From: Parapedobacter defluvii
GTDB taxonomy: Bacteria > Bacteroidota > Bacteroidia > Sphingobacteriales > Sphingobacteriaceae
DNA length: 64,000 bases
NCBI RefSeq assembly: GCF_014642075.1
Contig: NZ_BMIK01000001.1
Coordinates: 62,001-126,000, forward strand
Direction of reading: 5' to 3'
Shown: positions 51,613 through 61,463 of the stretch, in pieces
Layout: each line of letters starts with the position of its first letter
How positions within the stretch are numbered: position 1 is the first letter of the stretch
Program-made: the position numbers and the translations under genes
Notes under the pieces: model-generated
The model's database searches: none
What the model saw: the letters and a program-made list of their open reading frames with translations, nothing else
Told to the model about the DNA's origin: nothing

Positions 51613-53103
51613 TTATTGTGTGTTTGCCTTCCCCCGACCCACCGGCGTTGAAGGCTGGCCGGGCAGGTAGTTTTCGATATCGATCACCGGAGGAAAATTG
51701 CTTTTCCACCAAAAACTCTCTTGCGTTCCCTCAGGAAACGCACCCAGGTTTTTACCGGCTCCGTCTTTTGCTGGGGTGCTCTCCTTCAGTCGAAAGTCGC
51801 CTTCAGCTGGATTTTCAAAGAGTGGATCGGCGAGAATCGCATGTGTACCCGTTATGGAATACACACTGTCCTTGAGCCAGGTATGCAAGTAAATCGGATA
51901 GTCTATTGTATTGATATCTTGGATGAGGTTGCGACTGATATCGATTGCCTGTGAAACGGCCCATCCATCCTTAAACCGCGCTGTGTGTCCGATTTCAAAT
52001 GGAAAATTATGTGCAAAAATGTTATTGCTGATACGGACATCACGCAGATTGGTTGAAAACAGGTAGCAACCTCCGCTCAGCCAATATTGTGGGTCGCCGG
52101 TGAAATCCTTCCCCCATCCATTTCTGTAAAAGGTATTGTTGTAGATTGCTACGTGTTCGCGCATATTATCTATACCCCATCTCGAAAAAAAGATACCCGT
52201 CGCCCGGTTGTTATAAACCAGGTTATGGTGAATTTTGAGGTTTTTCGTATTCGGTCCATCTTCCGAGGATATGGCGATACCCGACTCACAGCCATGTACT
52301 ACGTTGTGGTACATTTCGATATGCGCTAACTGCCCAAACCATGCGTCGATATAAAGTCCCTGTCGATCGCAATCGTGCACATAATTGTGGTGCACCGTAC
52401 CGAAAGAGGCTGTTTCTTTCACATCTATTCCTTCTTTGCGGCAATCATAGACATGGTTCCATGCTACCTCGAAATGGTGAGGACCCGCCATGCTGATGGC
52501 TTCATGTGGGGCCTCGTGTCCCGTATAAGGTGTCCAACTCATCTTCATATCGTTGGCATTAATCACTGTATTGCCTAATACCCGGATATATTCGCAGCGT
52601 TGCCAAGCAGCAATACCGGGCGAAAGGCTATTTTCTGATATACAGTTGACCACATCTATGTGGTGACTTTCCTGAATGTTGATGCCGGCACGTCGTGAGT
52701 TGCGCACGTGGATATTGCGTACACGTACATAAGCAGCACGCTCAATCTGGATCAATCCATTATTTCTTGGGTATATCCCTGAATCAGGGATATTAAAGTT
52801 CAAACCATCCAAAATTACCTTGGCTCCCTCCGCTCCGCGTAGGGTGACCCAGCCATCGACCGTTCCTTTTACCGTAATCGTTATCGGGGCATCCAGGTCA
52901 TAGGTCCCCTCAAGAAGGGTAACCGTTTCTCCCGGACCGAGCCGATCTACCGCCCGTTGAATGGAGCGCAGCGGCTTTTCCTGTGTTCCCGGATTGGCAT
53001 CATTGCCTGTCAGTGAGACAAACAGTTCCCGTGGTTGTGCAACTGTCTGTGCAATGGTTGCCAGTGTGATAAAAAAAAAGAATAAAGAAATATAGCGTGT
53101 CAT
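51613..53103 (-). CDS. Right-handed parallel beta-helix protein (pectate-lyase-like fold)
   Basis: A 496-residue secreted protein (signal YISLFFFFITLATIAQTVAQ). The start, LFVSLTGNDANPGTQEKPLRSIQ, is the DUF1565-type entry of polysaccharide-lyase-like beta-helices. Many short repeats follow (VRVRNIHVRNSRRAGINI, CEYIRVLGNTVINAND, LAHIEMYHNVVHGCESGIAI, VRISNNIFAHN). Proteins of this fold degrade uronic-acid polysaccharides (lyases, polygalacturonases) or bind glycans. I see no diagnostic catalytic set, so the activity is open. It probably works with the CE2-like esterase and sulfatase. Confidence 0.87.
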   Translation of the reverse strand: MTRYISLFFFFITLATIAQTVAQPRELFVSLTGNDANPGTQEKPLRSIQRAVDRLGPGETVTLLEGTYDLDAPITITVKGTVDGWVTLRGAEGAKVILDGLNFNIPDSGIYPRNNGLIQIERAAYVRVRNIHVRNSRRAGINIQESHHIDVVNCISENSLSPGIAAWQRCEYIRVLGNTVINANDMKMSWTPYTGHEAPHEAISMAGPHHFEVAWNHVYDCRKEGIDVKETASFGTVHHNYVHDCDRQGLYIDAWFGQLAHIEMYHNVVHGCESGIAISSEDGPNTKNLKIHHNLVYNNRATGIFFSRWGIDNMREHVAIYNNTFYRNGWGKDFTGDPQYWLSGGCYLFSTNLRDVRISNNIFAHNFPFEIGHTARFKDGWAVSQAIDISRNLIQDINTIDYPIYLHTWLKDSVYSITGTHAILADPLFENPAEGDFRLKESTPAKDGAGKNLGAFPEGTQESFWWKSNFPPVIDIENYLPGQPSTPVGRGKANTQ

Positions 53104-53139
53104 TGTATTTGTATCAGCTTTTCAAGATGTGGATAAATA

Positions 53140-54099
53140 TTAGTTTGCTTGTCGACGTGAGCGGTATTCCGTTACCGTTTCCCAGGCAATTTGCTGTAAT
53201 TTCATGGCGATATTACCCGTAAGCTTTACAAACGGCCTTCCATCAAGGTGATGCAGTTCATCTGTCAGCCCAATGGGACTTCGCTCAAACAGCGTCGCAT
53301 AGTGGATGCATGCCGAGAAATAACGTAAAGTGTCGTTTACGTGGATGTCGTCTGTAAACATTTCCCGGATTGATCCCACTCCGGGTACTTCACCGCGATC
53401 GATGGCGTCCGACAACCGACCTAATCCCTGACCTACCGGGATTAGTTGCAGCGGCTGCTGGGGGTCTTTGCTGTTGAACCGCTCAACGACCGACTCCCAC
53501 ATGGGCAGATCGTCTTTCAAGCGTTCGGGAAACGGACTTGCATCCTTATCGTGTGGACAAGCAGTGGGCTTGCCGCTATTGATGCAATGCCATACCTCGT
53601 AGAGGTAGGGTTTCACGTCCGGGTTAAATTGTCGCGCATAGTTGTAAAAACTGTCGACATAGCGGTAGGTGTCTTCGATATTGCCCCAGCCCTCCCCATA
53701 ATACCTGGGAATGCTCTCAGTCATAACCAAATGTGTATAGTCCCCCGAAGGCAGGCCATCGTGGTCATCAAAGAAATGATATAGATGCGCACCTCTATCA
53801 ACAACTGCAGGATCAAACACTTTCGCCATTTCCCGGTCTGTATGATCCATATAACCTGCATTTGTTTGCCGTAAAAATTGGTTCCACTGGTGCCGCAACG
53901 GAGTGCCATTGATGCGTTGATAACCGTAATCAAACGATATCAAGTCTGTACCTTTCGCGAGCCCCCACACCATTTCCGGTACGCCATCGCTGAGGCTATG
54001 CCCTAGATAAAATGCATTGACTGCCACCTTTTCTTGCGCGGATTGTGAACATGCCGCTGCTATAAGCAGCAAAAATGCGGTTGCAAGCGGATTAATCAT
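53140..54099 (-). CDS. SGNH-like hydrolase lipoprotein of unknown specificity
   Basis: A 319-residue lipoprotein (lipobox IAAAC, Cys17). It shows an SGNH-like block I, NAFYLGHSLSDG, in which Ser35 stands in the nucleophile position but His replaces Asn of the usual G-N/D-S-L, and a C-terminal DDIHVNDTLRY resembling the catalytic DxxH block. This fits distant SGNH families such as DUF4886. It overlaps the SusD stop by 8 bases, the closest linkage in the PUL. An esterase role on the imported glycan is plausible but unproven. Confidence 0.6.
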   Translation of the reverse strand: MINPLATAFLLLIAAACSQSAQEKVAVNAFYLGHSLSDGVPEMVWGLAKGTDLISFDYGYQRINGTPLRHQWNQFLRQTNAGYMDHTDREMAKVFDPAVVDRGAHLYHFFDDHDGLPSGDYTHLVMTESIPRYYGEGWGNIEDTYRYVDSFYNYARQFNPDVKPYLYEVWHCINSGKPTACPHDKDASPFPERLKDDLPMWESVVERFNSKDPQQPLQLIPVGQGLGRLSDAIDRGEVPGVGSIREMFTDDIHVNDTLRYFSACIHYATLFERSPIGLTDELHHLDGRPFVKLTGNIAMKLQQIAWETVTEYRSRRQAN

Positions 54100-55702
54100 A
54101 GCCAGGATTATTACCCGAAGATGCCATCAATGGGTTGGTGTTCATTTCGCGCTGCGGTATGGGATATAATAAATGCTTCGGTGCTTCAAATTCAAAATTC
54201 TGTGCATCGTAATTATATCCGAAGTCTTGTGCCGTCCATGTAGACAGGTTGATAAAACCAGCCATGTGCCAGCTTCGCAAGTCAGTCCACCGGATTCCTT
54301 CCTCAGCGGCCAGTTCAATGAAGCGTTCATGCATAATGGTTGCCATCGATACCGCCGTAAGGTTTGCCGGCGAAGTTGACGGGCTACCATCTTCTGTCGA
54401 TCGCCGCGCCCGTTCACGGATATCGTTGACCTGCTGAAGTGCTGCCGACGTATTTCCCGTTTGCAGGTAAGCCTCAGCGGCCAGCAGTTTCACGTCGCCA
54501 TAACGCAGTAAGCGTGTGTTATTGGTTGAAGAGATTCCCCAAACTTTTTCGAACCAGCAACGACCCGGATAAACGTATTTCATCAGTTGGTAGCCATCAA
54601 ACTTATCCCATGGGGGTGTCGGGATGTTGGTATCTCCATTTACATTGGTGGTAAAGTTGGCAAAGGTATACCCCTTTCTGGGATCATCCGCTTCATAGGC
54701 ATTTATCAGTTTCTTGGTTGGCCCATAGATTCCCGATACATAGTTCCCCCAGTGGCTTGTGCTGTAATGGTACATCGCTCCCATCTGGCCCACACCTCCT
54801 CCAAAATTGTTGTCCAGCCAGGCATTATCCTGGTCGGTCGCGTGACTGGCCTGCAGTTCGAAGAGCGATTCAGCATTATTTTCGTACCGGTAGTCGAAAT
54901 TGTTGGCAAAATGTACCAGTTGCCGGGTAGTAATCTTTTCAAAGGCCGTGATTGCTTTCCCATAATCAGCTGCATTTGCTTGATTATATCGAGCCCGTAG
55001 TGTATAGCATTTTACGAGCATACCGTATGCGCTCTCGTTGAATACCCTGCCCCGTTCCGTTTCCAGTGGCCAGTACGTCTCATCTGGCAACAGTGTAGCC
55101 GCGAGTTCAAGATCTTCAATCGCTTTGTCTAATAGCTGGAATCCCTCTGAAGGAGGTAGCACGGCATCTGCGATTGTCCGTATACGGGTATCCTGCAACG
55201 GCGCTTTACGAAAGAAATCCCACAATCGGTAGAAACACCACGCTCGTACAAACAGTACTTCTCCTTTGTTGATTGCGTTTAGCCCTTCCGTGGTGTACAC
55301 GGCTTTCACGGCCTCTTCCTCAAGCTTTTCGAGCATAAAATTGCAGCGATAGATAATCTGATAAAGCCTTGTCCACAACATATTTACCTCACCGTTTGCA
55401 CTATTGAGACCCGAAAATGCTTCCATCGCCCCGCGACTGGCATCTTGGTGGGTGATATCATCACCTGGCAATAAAAGTATTTGATGAATACCTCCACCAT
55501 CGTTGAGTAGTGGGCCATAGAGATTATGAAGTCCCGCATAACAAGCCCCCACACCTTCTTGTACCCGTAATTCCGACTCGAAATATTCACTCTCCAACTC
55601 AGCGGTTGGCTTTATGTCGAGGTTTTTTTCACACGAAGCAAGCAAGAGCATTGCGCCGATCACGAAGATTAAAAGTCCGCTATAATAGTTAACTCGTATC
55701 AT
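54092..55702 (-). CDS. SusD/RagB-family outer-membrane lipoprotein
   Basis: A 536-residue lipoprotein (lipobox LLLASC, Cys24). SusD features include NLDIKPTAELESEYFESE after the lipid anchor, LFVRAWCFYRLWDFFRKAPL, YGDVKLLAAEAYLQTGN, VNDIRERARRS, HERFIELAAEEGIRWTDLRSW and the terminal SSGNNPGYD. It sits 21 bases downstream of the SusC gene. It binds the PUL glycan at the surface. Confidence 0.96.
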   Translation of the reverse strand: MIRVNYYSGLLIFVIGAMLLLASCEKNLDIKPTAELESEYFESELRVQEGVGACYAGLHNLYGPLLNDGGGIHQILLLPGDDITHQDASRGAMEAFSGLNSANGEVNMLWTRLYQIIYRCNFMLEKLEEEAVKAVYTTEGLNAINKGEVLFVRAWCFYRLWDFFRKAPLQDTRIRTIADAVLPPSEGFQLLDKAIEDLELAATLLPDETYWPLETERGRVFNESAYGMLVKCYTLRARYNQANAADYGKAITAFEKITTRQLVHFANNFDYRYENNAESLFELQASHATDQDNAWLDNNFGGGVGQMGAMYHYSTSHWGNYVSGIYGPTKKLINAYEADDPRKGYTFANFTTNVNGDTNIPTPPWDKFDGYQLMKYVYPGRCWFEKVWGISSTNNTRLLRYGDVKLLAAEAYLQTGNTSAALQQVNDIRERARRSTEDGSPSTSPANLTAVSMATIMHERFIELAAEEGIRWTDLRSWHMAGFINLSTWTAQDFGYNYDAQNFEFEAPKHLLYPIPQREMNTNPLMASSGNNPGYD

Positions 55703-55723
55703 GTTAATTGTTTGGTTAGTTGG

Positions 55724-58700
55724 TTAAAATTTAGCTGTTAATCCAACAAAAATGGTCCTGGGAATCGGGTAAGCATCGTTTTCCGGGTCAAGCCCGGTAT
55801 ACCGGGTTAGGGTAAATGCGTTTGACATCCCGACATAAATCCGTGCATTTTGGAAATATTTCTTATCCAAGCTAGTTGTCCACTGGGGCAATGTGTACCC
55901 CAGTTGCACATTTTGCAGGCGTAGGAATGCAGCGCTTTCAAAGAAAAAATCGGAGTAGCGGAGGTTTTGTACAGGATCACCGAAAACCAAGCGCGGATAG
56001 GTGGTCGACGGGTTCTGCGGTGTCCAGGCCTCATACACGATGCTCGTCACGTTGTCACCTTCGGTGGGCATGAACGTGCCTGCTTTGATCCCGTTGTATT
56101 TCACCACATCGCCAACCCCGGTAAATTGCATATTCAAGTCGAAACCTTTGTACTCGGCATTGAGGTTGAAGCCGTAGAAAAATCCGGGAATAGACTTTCC
56201 GACATAGACCATGTCATACGAATCGATCTTTCCGTCGCCACCTTCTGAGTAAAATTCATTTTCGTTTTTCGGCGCACCCCTCAGGTCTCGGAAGTAGAAG
56301 TCGCCAGCGCCAACCCGCGAGCGCTGGTAGTTTACATCTTCGTATTGAGCTAGCCACTCCTGCGCTTCCTGATCGCTCTGAAAAATCCCGTTTACCTTAT
56401 AGGCTTTGTGGTAAAACATGGAATACCCCTCTTCCACTGTTCCTCCCGAGGTAGGTATTCCTTTATAGGTCTCCAATACACGGTTTGCGGTTGTGGTTAA
56501 GTTCGCGCCAATGCCGTATCGGAAATCACCTAATTGCTGTTGCCAATTGAGATTAAATTCGAACCCTTGGTTCTGTACCTTAGCCACATTAGCTACCGGC
56601 GTTTCGATGATACCCACACTGGAGGGTAGGTCAATCGCCTGCAAGATCCCGTGTGTTTTCTTGTAGTAATATTCCGCGGTAAATCCGAGTCCCTTAAATA
56701 CCTGCGCATCAAACCCGATGTTAAATGTTTCTGTTCGTTCCCAGGTCAGGTCACGGTTGGGTATCCCAAAAATAGTGGCTCCTTCGTAAAACACGCCTGA
56801 TCCGGGCCGGTTATCCTGACTGGCGTTGCCGAATGCGTAGTGGGGGTTTCGGGAGATGGCGGATAGGTACGCCATATCGCGCACTTCCTGGTTGCCAAGC
56901 TGCCCCCAACCCGCGCGTAGCTTCAGCTCATCGATCCAGTTTGCCGATTCCATGAAGGGCTCGCTTTTCAGTCGCCAAGCTGCAGAAAAAGAGGGAAACG
57001 TTCCCCATCGGTTTTCCGGTGCGAAGCGCGCACTGCCATCGCGACGTACCGTAGCATCGAGGTAATACTTGGCAGCATAGTTATAACTTAGTCGAAACAG
57101 GTAGCCCTGTAATGCCCAACGCATTTGTTCGCTGCCAACAGATGTATAAGCCCGCTCACCGCCTAGATTGCGCAGATAGTCCTTTTTTGTGGTCATATAC
57201 TCCGTACTGGCAAACTTATATTTGGCGTCATACTTTTGGTCGGAAAAATTGAACAGAAAGTCCAGGTTATGTTCGCCAAAGGAATTCGAATAGTTGACCA
57301 TTAATTCTTTGACGAGGTTGTTATTCAGCACATCACGTTCCTGATAGGACCCCACCGATTTTCCTCCGCCCAGTGCCCTCGGATCGCCTGCTGTATAGTC
57401 AAATACATTTGCGTCGTAGTCAGCGAATTGGTATCGGCTCGTAATATATCGATCGAGCCCCATTGTACCCTTTACGGTCAATCCCTGCAAGGGAGTCAGT
57501 TCGAGATATATATTGCCCATATTGCGCCAGGAGTCATACGGTGAATCGTTTGAATTCATCCGGCCCACCTCATTGATGCGTGTACCCTGGCCATACAACT
57601 TCTGATTAGAATAGCTCCCGTCCGGCTGTATTCCACCTACCGCATTGGCGTACCCGTTGTAGCTCGGAATACCCGACTCAGCATAGATCGGTTGCCAAGG
57701 TGCGCTCCGGATTACGTCAAAGTAGCTGTATACACCGTCCCGGCCTTTGGCGTTCACCAACCGATAGTTTATTCCTGTTTTTAGCCACTCGTTAATTTTG
57801 GAATTCAACTTAAATGAACCTGAATAGCGTTCTAACTGATTGACCAATATGGTGCCTTCCGTGTTTGTATAACCAACCGAAAAATTGTAGTCAGTGTTAT
57901 CATTACCCCCCGATACCCTAATCGAGTAATCCTGCATCCCCGCATTCTTATTGCGTACTGCGTCTTCCCAATTGTACGTCGGTGAATTACCTAGATAACG
58001 GTCACTTGTTGGATCGAAGCGTCCCACATTATCTTCCATTGGCAGCCGATCAGGGTCTGTTGCAAATATGCCTTGTACAAAAGATGTGTATTGGGGAGTG
58101 GTCAGGAAATCTAGATCCTGTGTTAGGTTCTGTGCACCCAACCGAGTGCTGAAATCGATCGTCATCGTTCCTTTCCGACCCGATTTGGTAGTAATCAACA
58201 CTACGCCATTTGCGGCACGCACACCGTAGATAGCGGCTGCTGAGGCGTCTTTTAGTACAGATATTGACTCGATATCATGAGGATCAATCATCGACATGAT
58301 GTTTAAGGGACCCCGTACGTCAGTAATCCGGTCATTTTCACCCTCTACACCTGCCCCCATTTCGGTTACCGGTATGCCGTCAATCACGAATAGTGGATCG
58401 GAAATTCCCCAGGTATTGGTACCACGGATACGGATCGTGGGTCTCATCATTGGGTTTCCAGAGGTTCCCGACACCTGCACACCGCTCATCGTTCCCTGCA
58501 TAGCCACTTCGGGGCTCATAGCCACCGATTTGGTAATGGTTTCTGTATCGATACTGGAAATGGCTGAGGTGATATCCTTTTTCGAGCGTGATCCGTATCC
58601 GATGACCACCACTTCTTCCAGATCGCTTACGGATGCACTCAGCGTCACATCGACTCTGTCGGATCCACTTACGGGAATTTCCTGTGGTGTGTATCCGAGC

Positions 58701-59296
58701 ATAGTAAAGACCAGGGTAGCGTCAGCTCCCGGTATCACGAGGTGATATTTCCCCGCGTCGTCCGTGGTGGTCGCCAAAGCCGCTCCCTTTACGGAGACAG
58801 ATACACCTGGTAAGGGCTTGGCATTGTCATCAACCACCGTACCGGACACGGTCTGCTGTACTATCTGTGCCATACTTTCTACGGTGCCTTTGGTCTGTAT
58901 TTTTTTGGAGTTCCTTGGCTTGGAGCTTACTAAAATCGTTTTGTCTTCGATTTTATAGGTAAACGGTTGGTCTACAAAGAGACGTTCCAGAAACATTTCC
59001 AACGGCATATTTGTCACAGAAATCTTCACGGAAGCGCTATGTCTTAATTCCTTGTAGTTGTATAGGACAACATAACCACTCTGCTGCTCGATGGTATGGA
59101 AAACCTGTTCGAGTGAAGCACTTTTGGTGTTCATCGTGATGATTTGGGAATAACTGCGGGCCTGCAACTGCAAGCACGAGATTAGCAGTAATACATAACT
59201 GACCTTGATAACCATAAGGGCTTGCCGTAAAATAGATTTCTTGGTATATGGCCCGGGAGGTAGGCAAACGCCTTCCAAGCCTCGCTTTTTATTCAT
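55724..59296 (-). CDS. SusC/RagA TonB-linked outer-membrane receptor with STN domain
   Basis: A 1190-residue receptor. The signal segment near residues 28-50 is followed by an STN domain (about 55-110, ASLEQVFHTIEQQSGYVVLY), a carboxypeptidase-regulatory-like domain (VSGTVVDDNAKPLPGVSVSV), the SusC box EEVVVIGYGSRSKKDITSAIS, the plug (IRGTNTWGISDPLFVIDG, ASAAAIYGVRAANGVVLITTKSG) and the barrel ending PIPRTIFVGLTAKF. The STN domain links it to the FecR/FecI pair encoded just upstream, so ligand binding switches on its own PUL. Confidence 0.97.
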   Translation of the reverse strand: MNKKRGLEGVCLPPGPYTKKSILRQALMVIKVSYVLLLISCLQLQARSYSQIITMNTKSASLEQVFHTIEQQSGYVVLYNYKELRHSASVKISVTNMPLEMFLERLFVDQPFTYKIEDKTILVSSKPRNSKKIQTKGTVESMAQIVQQTVSGTVVDDNAKPLPGVSVSVKGAALATTTDDAGKYHLVIPGADATLVFTMLGYTPQEIPVSGSDRVDVTLSASVSDLEEVVVIGYGSRSKKDITSAISSIDTETITKSVAMSPEVAMQGTMSGVQVSGTSGNPMMRPTIRIRGTNTWGISDPLFVIDGIPVTEMGAGVEGENDRITDVRGPLNIMSMIDPHDIESISVLKDASAAAIYGVRAANGVVLITTKSGRKGTMTIDFSTRLGAQNLTQDLDFLTTPQYTSFVQGIFATDPDRLPMEDNVGRFDPTSDRYLGNSPTYNWEDAVRNKNAGMQDYSIRVSGGNDNTDYNFSVGYTNTEGTILVNQLERYSGSFKLNSKINEWLKTGINYRLVNAKGRDGVYSYFDVIRSAPWQPIYAESGIPSYNGYANAVGGIQPDGSYSNQKLYGQGTRINEVGRMNSNDSPYDSWRNMGNIYLELTPLQGLTVKGTMGLDRYITSRYQFADYDANVFDYTAGDPRALGGGKSVGSYQERDVLNNNLVKELMVNYSNSFGEHNLDFLFNFSDQKYDAKYKFASTEYMTTKKDYLRNLGGERAYTSVGSEQMRWALQGYLFRLSYNYAAKYYLDATVRRDGSARFAPENRWGTFPSFSAAWRLKSEPFMESANWIDELKLRAGWGQLGNQEVRDMAYLSAISRNPHYAFGNASQDNRPGSGVFYEGATIFGIPNRDLTWERTETFNIGFDAQVFKGLGFTAEYYYKKTHGILQAIDLPSSVGIIETPVANVAKVQNQGFEFNLNWQQQLGDFRYGIGANLTTTANRVLETYKGIPTSGGTVEEGYSMFYHKAYKVNGIFQSDQEAQEWLAQYEDVNYQRSRVGAGDFYFRDLRGAPKNENEFYSEGGDGKIDSYDMVYVGKSIPGFFYGFNLNAEYKGFDLNMQFTGVGDVVKYNGIKAGTFMPTEGDNVTSIVYEAWTPQNPSTTYPRLVFGDPVQNLRYSDFFFESAAFLRLQNVQLGYTLPQWTTSLDKKYFQNARIYVGMSNAFTLTRYTGLDPENDAYPIPRTIFVGLTAKF

Positions 59297-59456
59297 AACT
59301 TTGTGATGCTAAGGTGATACTTTGTGAATCGATCCGATATTCGCATGTGAACCGACGGCATATTGGCGGGGTAAGTGGTGTCGACACTTCCCTGCTTTTT
59401 CCATCCTATCCGGTGGTTCTACGTAGGTGTTTTGTGCATAATTTCCCTATTTAAGT

Positions 59457-60701
59457 TTATAAATCAGCATTTCTTGCGGTATTGGTCGCGTACAGTACAA
59501 GTGTGCGGTCTGCTTTCAGCTCGGATCTGATCCCGAAATCCCGTTCTAGAAAATCGAGGAAAGTCGACAATCTTACTCCTCGGCTCATTTTACCGCCCAG
59601 ATATCCAGTCGGTTTCGGCCCTTCATACCGAACACGGATGTCATACCAGCGTTCAATCTGCTTCATCGCCTCATCGATACCTAGTCCATGAAAATTGAAC
59701 AAGCCGTCTTTCCACGCTATGGCGGTGCGGGGATCGATGGAATTCACGGCTAAGTTATTTTCTTGATTACCGATGACACTCTGCTGGTTGGGTGCGAGTA
59801 TCCGGCTTTCGCCTTGTGTTACTCCACCAGCTAGGATATTCACCCGTACCGAACCGGTTACCAGTGTTGTTTTGGTAACCTCATCATTGCTGTACGCACT
59901 GATGTTGAACGATGTACCTAGTACTGCTACCCGTTGCTTCTCTGTGTTGACGACGAATGATCTATTGCGCTCTTTGGTCACTTCAAAATAAGCTTCTCCC
60001 TCAAGTTTTACCTCGCGTATGTCGTCGCCGAATGCCTCTGGATAGACAAGGGAGCTGGCTGCATTCAGCCATACTTTTGTACCATCTGGAAGTGAGAGCT
60101 GGTATTGTCCGCCCTTAGGCGTAGTGAGTGTTAGCAATCGGGTATTGGCAGTCTGTTTTCCCTCATCCGCTGTTAACGCGATCACTTCTGTGCCATCTAG
60201 ATATCGGATTCCGTTTCCGACTGCAATACCCTTCTGTGCAGCGCTCAGGTCAACTGTCCGTCCGTCGGCCAATGTCAATGTTGCACGATCGCTTCCTGGA
60301 ACAATCTGTTCGGCGCTGATCAACGATGTCCTGTTATGGCGATCGGTATCCTGCCAAAAGTAGAAGCCTGCCGCCAGAAACAGGAATATGGTCGCCGCTG
60401 CTACCGATAATTTCCACCCTATCACGCTGCGTCGTGCCGACCTACCAGTCGGAGTTATCGCGACTTGTGGCGTGGCTGAAACTTTTGCCAGCAACTCAGG
60501 GTATAATTGGGCAACGCGCTCGGGAATAAAATCTGACTTGGTAACATCAGCTTGGTTGTCTAAGGCCTGAAGGATAGTTGCCTGAAAATCCTCATCTTCC
60601 AGCTCAGTGAGCGCCGAGAAAAGCCGATCAAATTCCTCGCGGCTTACCTGTTTATTTAAGTAAGCAGTCAATAGACTGAGTATTGCATTGCGGTTTTCCA
60701 A
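59457..60701 (-). CDS. FecR-family anti-sigma/sigma regulator
   Basis: A 414-residue protein. A cytoplasmic N-terminal part of about 105 residues precedes one membrane helix (LSVAAATIFLFLAAGFYFW, residues 115-133). The FecR periplasmic domain holds LSLPDGTKVWLNAASSLVYP, KLEGEAYFEVTKERNRSFVV and VAVLGTSFNISAY, and the DUF4974 C-terminal domain runs from about 320 (AWKDGLFNFHGLGIDEAMKQIERWYDI). It is the partner of the sigma factor 100 bases upstream and the SusC 160 bases downstream. Confidence 0.96.
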   Translation of the reverse strand: MENRNAILSLLTAYLNKQVSREEFDRLFSALTELEDEDFQATILQALDNQADVTKSDFIPERVAQLYPELLAKVSATPQVAITPTGRSARRSVIGWKLSVAAATIFLFLAAGFYFWQDTDRHNRTSLISAEQIVPGSDRATLTLADGRTVDLSAAQKGIAVGNGIRYLDGTEVIALTADEGKQTANTRLLTLTTPKGGQYQLSLPDGTKVWLNAASSLVYPEAFGDDIREVKLEGEAYFEVTKERNRSFVVNTEKQRVAVLGTSFNISAYSNDEVTKTTLVTGSVRVNILAGGVTQGESRILAPNQQSVIGNQENNLAVNSIDPRTAIAWKDGLFNFHGLGIDEAMKQIERWYDIRVRYEGPKPTGYLGGKMSRGVRLSTFLDFLERDFGIRSELKADRTLVLYATNTARNADL

Positions 60702-60800
60702 TGATAATAAGTTTATAATTCGTTTATGGATCTATACGCCCCAACCAGAAAAACACACTATTGGAAAATGAAAGAAAATTGTAAGCTATTGATGTACAGA

Positions 60801-61406
60801 TCAATCAATGTAAAATGAAAGTAGGAGGGAGACGGCAACCACGTGTTCGCCCTGGGCAGATCGGAGTATATAATTTTTGATTTCCTTAATCGCCTTAACC
60901 AGTTGGTTGCTGACGGTGGAAACAGAAATCCCCATCAATTCGGCTACTTCTTGGTAACTTTTGTCTTCCAGTTTGCACAATATCAGAATCTGCTTCCTTT
61001 TTGGAGGTAGCCGTTCTATAGCTGTAGAAATGAGCTGCTGCTGTTCCTTAGCCAGAACTGTTTCCTCGGTATGGAGATAAAAGCTTATGGTGCTGGCCCA
61101 TAGTTCCTGTTGCAATGCTTTATCCCGGCTTATTCTACGGAAGACATCAATGGCTAAATGATCCGCAATGCGGTATAGGTAAGTTGTGAATGCCTGTTCG
61201 GGGTCTATGTGTGCTCGTTTTTCCCAAAGCTTTAAGAAGGTGTCCTGCAGAATTTCTTCTACGGTGTCCGTATCTTTCAATAGGCGTAGCAACCGTCTGT
61301 AAAGTACCGGAGCAAAGGTTGCGTATATTTTTCCAAAGGCCGTAACATTCCCGTCACGCAGCAGGCGTAGTAAGTCGGTATCGACTTTCGGCAATGGATG
61401 TGGCAT
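60801..61406 (-). CDS. FecI-type ECF RNA polymerase sigma factor
   Basis: A 201-residue sigma factor. Region 2 (AFGKIYATFAPVLYRRLLRLL, VEEILQDTFLKLWEKRAHI, YLYRIADHLAIDVFRR) and region 4 (LPPKRKQILILCKLEDKSYQEVAELMGISVSTVSNQLVKA) are clear. The frame extends six codons further upstream; the ATG at 61406 (MPHPLPKVDTDLLR) is preferred. It drives the SusCD PUL downstream. A TATGTTTG -7 element lies at 61422-61429 on the - strand. Confidence 0.95.
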   Translation of the reverse strand: MPHPLPKVDTDLLRLLRDGNVTAFGKIYATFAPVLYRRLLRLLKDTDTVEEILQDTFLKLWEKRAHIDPEQAFTTYLYRIADHLAIDVFRRISRDKALQQELWASTISFYLHTEETVLAKEQQQLISTAIERLPPKRKQILILCKLEDKSYQEVAELMGISVSTVSNQLVKAIKEIKNYILRSAQGEHVVAVSLLLSFYID

Positions 61407-61421
61407 AATTGGAAATTTTAC

Positions 61422-61429
61422 CAAACATA
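61422..61429 (-). promoter_or_regulatory. -7 element TATGTTTG of the sigma-factor gene
   Basis: Read on the - strand this matches TAnnTTTG and lies 15 bases before the ATG at 61406. I see no clear -33 box. Confidence 0.35.
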
Positions 61430-61463
61430 CGTTTTTTTTGGAAAAAGTAATCCGACTGCCTAG

